Shown here: positions 56,590 to 64,000 of the stretch, piece after piece
Numbering within the stretch: the stretch's first letter is position 1
Layout of the letters: each line of letters starts with the position of its first letter
NCBI GenBank assembly: GCA_963555705.1
Contig: OY743170.1
Coordinates: 11,199,096-11,263,095, forward strand
Direction: 5' to 3'
DNA from: Ligustrum vulgare
Lineage: Eukaryota; Streptophyta; Magnoliopsida; Lamiales; Oleaceae
DNA: 64,000 bases
Notes under the pieces: model-generated
Seen by the model: only the letters and a program-made list of their open reading frames with translations
Told to the model about the DNA's origin: nothing
Database searches by the model: none
Translations under genes and position numbers: made by a program

Positions 56590-58195
56590 TCTCTCCAGAG
56601 CTCCTTCCGTCACAGTCCTCCGGCCATGGGCACCCAAACCAAATTTGAAAGTTCATTCTGATTTCACCCAACCTACAAACTGAGATTCTCCTTTCTACCC
56701 AAACCTCCTCCTTGAATCCACTCTCCAGTCTTCAGGCCTTCGGGCTCAACCGAAATTCGTCAGTCCGTCCAGCCTTCAACGGTACAAAAGTCAGGCATGA
56801 GTAGGCGCGCAACACTCCATCTAAGATTCTGAAGCAGTAACAAACTAGCAGTTGAGCGACCCTACTTCGCTAGCATTTAATTGAAGGTGAGTTTTAGTTT
56901 TTTCGAATTGATTGTGAGAGATCCTACTTTCCCAACCCATTTATGAACAAGATTCCTTCAATGGTTTTTTCCCCCTTTTCTTCATTGGATTGTACCGAAC
57001 ATATTATTTACATGTGGGAAACTTTTGCTTTTTCAGTGGTATTTAGGAGAGACTCTTTCAGATATAAATTTCTTTGGGTCTTTCTTGAATTTTGATTTTT
57101 CTTCTTGAACATTTTCTAGGTCTATCAATAGAAGCCTTCGTACCCACTTGGGTATAGTGCTATAGAGGCTAAAAGAATAATCAAGTGAGTTTTTGTTTCT
57201 CAGGGTGTTTCTTTACTATAATTCTTCAGATATTCATTAAAAAAACAAATTTTCAACAATTATTCCTATATTATTTAATCAAATTTTCAATTATTTTAAG
57301 TAATGTATACTGGTTGTTATTGCTTGAGAAATGGAAGAGGTTAACTGGACGATGAAAAATGAGTCATATTTGTTGTATGCATCTTACTCTGTTTGTTTCC
57401 TGGTTTTAACCCTTTCTTTTTGACCTTTTTTGTTTTATTTTTCGGTTCTTGCAGAGCTGAGAGTATCAAATGAATTGGTACTGCAATTCTTCAAGTTTTC
57501 CCATAAAATTGGATTTTCCTTTACATTTTTCTAGATTTCTTTTCTTCCTCGGTTGAATTACTAATTCGTAGCTTAATACAGATGGTACAGTGATTAGCTT
57601 TGATTGGCATGTGTATAGATTAGCTTTGATTAACTTTTAATTATGGTTTTAGTGATCCAATAGTGCGTGAAAATTGAATTTATGTACTCGAATTATCTGT
57701 AATTTTTTGACATGGCCTTTCCACTAATAGACGAGAAAAAATTTTATTGTCTTTTTTCTTTGTTTTTTCATTTATTTGCACCCAGGAATCAAGGAGTTTG
57801 CATATTCTCTCAAATTTGCAGTGCTAAAATAGAAATAGAAAGATGTTGCATGGATAATCACAAAGCTAAATTCATTGAACCCCGAGAAATACCAGCTGAT
57901 GGTTTGTATTCACTTAAAAGATTCTATGACAAATCATCTTATGTTCGTGGTTATTCTTCGTAGGCTGACTCAAAGAGTAGAGAGGAGGATGATGACTTTG
58001 AGGATGGTTTCTCTGAACTTGAAGGTTGACTTCTGATGATAACGTGCAAGTGACAGAAAATGAGGTGGAAGTATTAGATAGATTGATGTTGCAGAGAAAG
58101 TCTCTTCAAGAAAGATGGGTACTTCAGCATTGGCCCGTGCTGTCTTAGGTGCTCCAGCTTCTTCACTTGGAAAGTTTTTGGATAAATGGGTACAT
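56590..58195 (+). pseudogene. Captured 5' portion of a PPR-like gene inside the Helitron
   Basis: The segment begins with leader-like CT-rich text (56575-56700) and has intron-like signals (GAAG|GTGAGTTTTAG near 56884). Coding-like text lies at 57783-58195: a presequence-like stretch (AKFIEPREIPADGLYSLKRF), then SKSREEDDDFEDGFSELEG. After frame changes come DVAEKVSSRKMGTSALARAV, LGAPASSLGKFLDKWV, then loss of homology. The order (mitochondrial-type N-terminus, acidic FSELEG block, LDKWV before the repeats) resembles the PPR596 / At1g80270 family from memory. The PPR repeats themselves are not included. Stops and frameshifts show it is not functional. Confidence 0.5.
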
Positions 58196-58199
58196 GATA

Positions 58200-60600
58200 T
58201 TATTTGATCTTTAATTGCATATCATTTATTCTGTTCAGTGCGTACATGTTATTGTTCTTGATTCTTTCTAAGCTCAATGAAATATAACTATCAATAATTT
58301 TGTTGGACCGTGAGCATTTATCTGGATTAGCAAGGTTGCCTTTACTATGTTTTCCCTAATGTACTTAATATCTTTGTATTTTTGATACATGAATGATTAA
58401 GATTTCATGTGAGCTTTGACGAACACCGCTGCACTGATTTTACCTCTTCTATTCTCAAATGCATCACTCCTTTTGTACTCTCAACTGATGTTTGTATATT
58501 GGATAGCAGTTGACTTGCTTAGATTAATTCCTGATTTGATTGTTCCATGGAGCACTTCTTGTCCATGAACGTGCTTTAATTATTTTAGCATCTCCACGAA
58601 AAAAATTGACAACAAAGTTTTAATTTGTTTGTTGCTTTGAAGTTGTGAAATATTCCCATGACTTTCTTTAGGTTATTTTATGCTCTATCATCCTTCTTAA
58701 CCAATCTATTTTACCCATAAATTTTTTGAAGAATTAAGGTTTAGGTAAACCTAAATCTTATTGGGATTTATGTTAGATGGTAAACCGAGATTTGAAATGT
58801 ATTGTTTTATACAGTAATTTACTCTCACGTTGGGATTTATGTGGCTCCAATCTATTTAAAAAAGAAAAAAAATACAGAAACACTTCAACTGATCTTCTTG
58901 ATTTAAATCGTGGATAGCAGCATTATAGGTATATATTTCATGGGAATTTAAGGTAAGGAAGGGTGGGTTTTGGAAGAAGAGGTGAGTTTGCTTTATTTTG
59001 ACTGTTTTGCTTTTGTGCATAGGGTACCTTAATTTTTGACGAAAGACCTTTTAGATATGGTTTATTTTTCTTGCAGACTGCCATGTTCTGGTTGAATCCT
59101 AAGGGAATTAACGAATGAATTACATTTAGGACAGACGAAGTTGGAAATTTTTTTGAGAATGGAGTTTATACGAATTTTTGAAAATGGAAAAGTAGATATT
59201 AATCATCTTGGGAAATATGAATTTGTATACACAAATTTGTTTTATGGATACTAGAACGGAAATGGGAGAATGCTTGATGTTTGTTTGCATTGTGATTCAT
59301 CATCACCCTTTAAAAGTAGAGAAAAAATTCCCATGTGAATCTCTCTTGCAGATTCCTATGTTGTACTCCCTTCGTGTATACATTTTCATAGCATTGTATA
59401 AACTAGAGACAGTTTTGTATGTTGAATGTTGCTAATTAGTTAGACTAAAAGAATCAGTAATTTTATAAAAGTTTGATTTCAAATGTGGCCAAGCAGATTC
59501 TGGAGTCTGTGCATTAAAGTGAACAATCTCCCCTTGCAGGCACAACATACAGCAACATTGTGCCATCGAGACGTTGAGCTTTCGACTATGAATTCCAGCT
59601 TATAGTAGTTTAGCTTTCTTTGTGAATCCTGTCTCAAACACGACTCTATTAATGATCCTTTGATATCTGTGAGTTTGGTTGATGTTGTGATTGTCCTGAC
59701 CATAATGGAAATAAAGAGCGAGAACCCTCACCATAATGGAAAATCCTAAACTACCGCTCTCTTCCCTATCCGACTCATCTAAAATTTCCCAATACGTTTT
59801 GATTTTCATTTGCCAATTTTTTCATCTTTGATGTTTAATCTTTATTTTTCTTCTACAATTTGAAATTTGAACTGATATTTTTATATACGCTCTTATCTGC
59901 TAAATTTAGCTCCAGTTCTAAAATTTTGAAGCAGGTGAAAATGGCTGATGAAGGGACAGCAACTTGCGTATTCTCTTGCCTCCTCTTGGTGTCTTTCTTA
60001 AATATGGCTTCTAGGTTGAATTCTGGATCTGTTTTCAGCAATATTGAAATCACAGCTAGGACGTGCATGATACCAGAAAATTGTTAATGGGGAGAAGAAC
60101 TAAACAAGGATTTTATTACAAACGAATTATGGAAGGTTTTTCAACAATTTTCTTAGTCACTATTTATGTTATAATCCTATGATGATTGTCATTCTTAGTT
60201 ATGGTTTACTACTATTGTTGTGATGAACAACCATTTTGTGGCTGGGATCTTGATGTATGACATATTTTGAGAGGATGATATGTTCTTTTGAGTTTTGAAG
60301 GTCATATTATTATTTTTTAGTGTATGGCGATATGTAAGTTAATGGTTGTTTGGTACTGTTTGTCTGTGAATAGTCGTGTTATTTGTTCTCTAAAATTATT
60401 TAATTGAAATCGTGTCGTTCTGAAAAAATGGACAATAACAGTGTTGACAAAGCTAAAAGTAATTGTAATAGAAGAGACTTTTTTAAAGAAAATAAATTAT
60501 TAGAATTTTTATTGATGTGCATGTTTCTTCACTTATTTACAATAATTATTCTTTTTGATTATATATTCTATTATTATAATGATTATCATATTACACAATT
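58200..60600. other. Helitron interior, mostly unassigned
   Basis: Intron-like T-rich DNA up to about 59450, then a segment at 59479-59810 with mixed composition and open frames on the minus strand (VESSTSRWHNVAVCCACKGR) that I cannot assign. A third piece at 59860-60087 has an open plus-strand frame (ADEGTATCVFSCLLLVSFLN) that is also unassigned. These may be further captured fragments. Confidence 0.4.
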
Positions 60601-60639
60601 TCGTGCATCGCACAGGTGAGAACTAGTGTGTTATAATGA

Positions 60640-61370
60640 CTCTAATTTGAGCTAATATTCAGGTGGGTTTCAATATCCGTTTCGTTAGTATATTTGGATT
60701 TCTAAAATCATTTCCGAGTGAATGAGAAACTGATTGTTAAAGTTTTGATGTTGAAACTAATATATTGGAATAAAGTGGATATTATCCCACATAGGAAAAA
60801 AGAGCTACTTTATTAACTTCAACTTGGACAATTGGATTTGGGTCCTAAGGGGTACCAATAATGCTTGAAGGATAGAGGACTTAGATCATGTTGAATTTAG
60901 TCCAAAGCCCACACGCGTGCTGCCCTTGCTGCCGTCCGACTTACTCGACACGAGCACGATCGTGGGTTGTGTAACTAGTTTATGTGTATTCTTTTTGGAA
61001 AAATTAAGTATATGATTATTTAATTTTTATTTGAATTTTAATTAAAAAATTTGCAATATCCCAAGAATATATAAACCGTTCGAGAGGTATTCGAGTGTAA
61101 CTCGAGTGGTTTGATTATGAAAAAACACGTTCGAGGAGTGCATGAAATTGCTCGAGCAGATGTCGAGAGGAATTCAAGCGTCTTATGACTTTTCATGAAC
61201 ATGCTGAATTTTGGGGTGTGTCTTTTCGGTCACACTACTTCAACATTTATAAATTGGACCTCCTATGCCTCGATCTTTCATCTCGCATGCACTTTACTTG
61301 TTTCAAATTTAAAATAAGTAGTTCATGTGAACATTGGAATCACGGTTCCAACAATACTTCCTTTTAATAA
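60640..61370 (+). mobile_element. Degraded LTR related to the one at 16684
   Basis: Shared landmarks in the same order are AATCATTTC..GTGAATGAGAAA, a TCCCACATAGG box, GGATTTGGGTCCTAAGGGGT (compare GGGTTTGGGCTCCAGGGAGT), TATTCTTTTTGGA, and a TATA-like CATTTATAAATTGG. Borders are unclear; it starts right after the Helitron end. Confidence 0.5.
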
Positions 61371-61439
61371 GACAAGGTTAGTTCAAATAGAGTAAAGGGA
61401 TGTTTTTTCTTTAACTTTCTGCAAGTTAAATAAAGAAAT

Positions 61440-61800
61440 TTGTTATTTAACTTTTCTGAATTTAACTATTGGAAGGTGTTTGGGGGATTTTAATATCTTA
61501 GAAAGGTGTAGCTCTGGTCAATTCGAAATAGTTAACTTACAGGATTAGCACGACTGAAATAGGGCAAGGGATATCATTCTATTTAAGAATAATTAAAATA
61601 ATTGGTGTAATATTTGCTATCATAAGATGAAATATACCTTTTTTGTACGAATACCGAAGTATTAGATATATCGGGACAATAATATATAACGAATAAAATT
61701 TAGTTTCTTATTCTCACAACTTTTTATTGAAACATGTCAAAAGTGTTTCATTAGGACTAACTTTATCTGTTTGGACACTATTTCTTTTTGTTTTAGTTTT
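61440..61800. other. Probable intron sequence before the terminal exon
   Basis: T-rich DNA ends in TATTTCTTTTTGTTTTAGTTTTAG, a good plant acceptor context. No coding features are visible. Confidence 0.4.
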
Positions 61801-61802
61801 AG

Positions 61803-61919
61803 TTTCCAAGGGAAGATGACAACGGAATCCCTGCGATTATCGTGGAGCAATTCACCACTTGGCCTTCTGTAGAGTTCAAGCTTCACTTGCAGAACGGGAA
61901 TGTAATTGAGATTAGTTGA
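61803..61919 (+). CDS. Terminal exon of an unidentified gene
   Basis: After a polypyrimidine-rich acceptor (AG at 61801-61802) an in-frame stretch of 38 residues ends in a TGA. It includes FPREDDNGIPAIIVEQFTTW and then PSVEFKLHLQNGNVIEIS. Composition is normal and codon use is unlike the surrounding AT-rich repeats. I do not recognise the family and cannot find the upstream exons, which may lie beyond the LTR and Helitron insertions on the left. A second copy of its 3' part, with a one-base deletion and substitutions, lies at 63690-63763. Confidence 0.4.
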   Translation, partial: FPREDDNGIPAIIVEQFTTWPSVEFKLHLQNGNVIEIS

Positions 61920-62159
61920 CGTGTACTAGATTGCAGGTTATGTACGTTTTCTTTTTCTTTATGAAATTATCATCTGCATTCCATTTATTAAGAATTTCAA
62001 GAGGTTTTCGAATCAGCAAAACATGAAATTCCTCAATATGAATAATGTTATTTGGAAGTTGATAGTTTTTGCATTGTCCTCAAGATAGCATTTCTTTTGC
62101 TAAGCTTATCTTTTGAGTAAAAGTTTTAACTTTCTGTTGCTAAACATGTTTGGATAATT
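61848..62159. repeat. Direct repeat, copy 1 (terminal exon and 3' flank)
   Basis: From CAATTCACCACTTGG onward the sequence is almost identical to 63690-64000, about 1.84 kb further right. The second copy runs off the window, so the full repeat length is unknown. Confidence 0.9.
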
Positions 62160-63220
62160 TATCCCATTCTCAAATCAGTAACTATTTTTTGATGAGTAAA
62201 GAAAATTACTTATCTCCTTACAAGTGAATAACTATTTAAGTTTCGGCAAACATGCTATTGTTGAGCACAATAGTGTATTGTTGAGCTAGGGTTTCACTTA
62301 ACCCTAATCGCCACCGCAGTCTCCAAATCCAGAGACCGCAGCGCCACCACCGGTGACCCTCCTTTGCGCCTACCGGCGCTGATTACCTGCGCGATGTAGC
62401 GCTGCGCGCTGTGCAGCACTTTTCCCCACCGCTGCGACTTGCAGCGCTATCCACGGCGCCGTACAGCGCTGGCCATACCTTCTTCATCCTCAAACTCAAT
62501 ACCACAATACACAGTCCCATAACCAGATTTATTTCAACCACCATACATAAATCTCGAAATGCGCAGGCAGTGCCTCAATTTCATACATGTTCAAATCTTA
62601 ATCGAAAAATCAACACCCAGATGATATCCATTCATGTTCAACATCGAAAAATCAGATCCAAAACAGAGACCCAATTTTCAGTGAATCCATGTTTCAACAC
62701 CGAATCTGAATTGTTAAACCCATATAATATACCCAACTCGAAAAAAAAAGAGATCAGATTTGGAAAATCAATTTTCAGATCCCAAAAATTCGCATTTACA
62801 CACAGAAATCTTAATTGGCTGAAGACCCAAACTCACATTCAACCTTATTTCAACCGTGAGATCAATTATAAACTCTGTTTCGAAAATACATATACATACA
62901 AATTCTGTATATCATACCACAAAAATAGATCAAAACCCAACTCAGCACAAATCCACAGATTTCTTAATGTTCAAAACCAGATGCAAATTCCCAGATTTTA
63001 AATCGATGATATATACTTGATATACACTTAAAATTGATTTCATGAAAAAAAAAATGGCAGAAGCTTAGATTTAACCATGAAATTAATCGTTTATCAAACC
63101 AAAATAATCGGACACAAGTCAAAGCCAAATTTTGAAACTTGATTTCGCATATACATACATACAGAATTAGATTTCACATATATGCGTTCGAAATTGATTT
63201 GATAATTCAACACGATGTTG
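62160..63220 (-). mobile_element. Internal (leader) part of a copia-like element
   Basis: Downstream, in minus-strand sense, of a tRNA-Met primer site lies about 0.9 kb of sequence without gag or pol motifs. The long plus-strand frame at 62411-63001 is compositionally odd (asparagine-, serine- and isoleucine-rich) and antisense to the element, so I do not treat it as a gene. A GC-rich CAGCGC/GCGCTG-containing patch at 62310-62480 forms many short inverted repeats. Confidence 0.4.
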
Positions 63221-63234
63221 GCTCTGATACCACT
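63221..63234 (-). other. tRNA-iMet primer binding site
   Basis: On the minus strand the sequence is AGTGGTATCAGAGC, directly after an LTR end ..CTAACA. TGGTATCAGAGC is the classical complement to the 3' end of initiator methionine tRNA used by many plant copia elements. Confidence 0.8.
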
Positions 63235-63688
63235 TGTTAGAAAATTTATCACAGATAATTATTTATCTATGATCCAAAATAAATCATCATGCTGAATTAT
63301 CAGGAATTAAATAACTGAAGCGGAAGCGTACCTTAATCAAACGTGATTCACGATGAACGATTCGGTTGGTTGGATCTTCTAAATCGATACGTAGTCCGTA
63401 TTTTCTCTCTGATGATGGGATGTCAGACAAGATGAACAGTACGTAGGATTCAGGGACCATAACCGACTTTATATACTGAATTGTCAGTTAACCTAATCCG
63501 GCCCATTATGAATTAGGTAATGGCTTGGTATCTACACATAAAAGCCCATACATTAATTAGATGCATTAAAGCCCAATATACTAAATCCTTATTAGATCAC
63601 TTTAAATGGGCTTAACCAAAATCGATAGCCTTTTATTCAATACACAATAATTCACATATAAGCCCACACGATTGATGAAAATCCTTAC
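63235..63688 (-). repeat. 5' LTR of the copia-like element
   Basis: The LTR begins (plus strand) TGTTAGAAAATTTATCAC next to the primer site and extends to about 63688, just before the second copy of the terminal-exon repeat. No matching LTR is seen on the left, so the element is truncated. Confidence 0.55.
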
Positions 63689-63689
63689 A

Positions 63690-64000
63690 CAATTCACCAC
63701 TTGGTCTTCTGGAGAGCTCAAGCTTGACTTGCAGAACGGGATGTAATTGAGATTAGTTGACGTGTACTAGATTGCAGGTTATGTACGTTTTCTTTTTCGT
63801 TATGAAATTATCATCTGCATTCCATTTATTAAGAATTTCAAGAGGTTTTCGAATCAGAAAAACATGAAATTCCTCAATATGAATAATGTTATTTGGAAGT
63901 TGATAGTTTTTGCATTGTCCTCAAGATAGCATTTCTTTTGCTAAGCTTATCTTTTGAGTAAAAGTTTTAACTTTCTGTTGCTAAACATGTTTGGATAATT
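63690..64000. repeat. Direct repeat, copy 2 (broken exon copy), cut by the window end
   Basis: It matches 61848-62159 with few differences. The exon part has a deletion (GAACGGGATG against GAACGGGAATG), which shifts the frame before the stop. Copy 2 abuts the copia LTR. Confidence 0.85.

Larger units (their letters stand above)
56334..60626 (+). mobile_element. Complete-looking non-autonomous Helitron, 4.3 kb
   Basis: The 5' end TCTATTTAATATATAAAAGG (56334) follows an A. The 3' end, a GTGC-ATC-GCAC hairpin (60602-60613) plus CTAG (60623-60626), precedes a T. This is the TC..CTRR structure with insertion between A and T and no target duplication. No Rep or helicase is encoded. Instead the element carries pieces of ordinary genes with intron-like signals, including a PPR-like gene (56590-58195). 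The rest of the interior (58200-60600) is intron-like or anonymous. Confidence 0.8.

Noticed and set aside
62411..63001. 196-residue plus-strand open frame
   Set aside because: It is antisense to a copia leader, compositionally odd (N, S, I, T, H-rich) and has no recognisable domain or splice context.

Overview
The window looks like nuclear DNA of a flowering plant, most likely a eudicot. It is very AT-rich, its few genes have short exons with GT..AG introns, and most of it is plant transposable elements: a Tat-lineage Ty3/gypsy element, copia-type LTRs, a LINE, hAT, PIF/Harbinger and Mutator-like elements, and Helitrons. I cannot name a genus. There are no rRNA or CRISPR features and no tRNA that I could support.

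Only two loci look like ordinary host genes. The first is a five-exon plus-strand gene (coding 9630-11269, 402 aa) of a plant-specific family ending in PQEWTY. The second is a minus-strand gene whose last exon (28204-28762) encodes a UVR motif plus a SnoaL/NTF2-like domain; a candidate first exon lies 5 kb away at 33715-33765. A terminal exon of an unidentified gene is at 61803-61919, with a broken second copy from 63690. Decayed gene pieces include an LRR receptor kinase (25466-26272), a GATA-factor-like scrap (about 19620-19735) and a PPR-like gene captured by a Helitron (56590-58195).

Layout. 1-9.2 kb: AT-rich DNA with a dispersed ~130-bp repeat, a Helitron terminus, a decayed LINE split by a TIR element, an unusual AT-rich cluster with duplicated small ORFs (7440-8390), and a second TIR element. 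9.2-18.5 kb: the first gene and a tandem duplication of its 3' flank; the second copy has been inflated by a 2.4-kb foldback element (itself carrying two nested elements), an LTR remnant and a 148-bp palindrome. 18.6-28 kb: TIR element, hAT transposase remnant, Helitron helicase remnant, MITEs and the receptor-kinase pseudogene. 28-34 kb: the UVR/SnoaL gene with element-filled intron DNA. 34.7-46.1 kb: an 11.4-kb Tat-like gypsy element on the minus strand, with both LTRs, target-site duplication, gag-pol, two tandem-repeat arrays and an antisense gene with its own TATA box. It sits inside a field of GTCACAA repeats. 46-54 kb: more of that field in alternating orientation, bordered by CCACC/GGTGG-rich DNA. 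54.4-60.6 kb: a solo LTR and a 4.3-kb Helitron. 60.6-64 kb: LTR remnants and the duplicated terminal exon around a copia LTR and primer site.

The least explained signals are the GTCACAA/TTGTGAC repeat fields, the AT-rich ORF cluster at 7.4-8.4 kb, and the antisense gene of the gypsy element. Coordinates with target-site duplications and splice sites were read base by base; other element borders are approximate.
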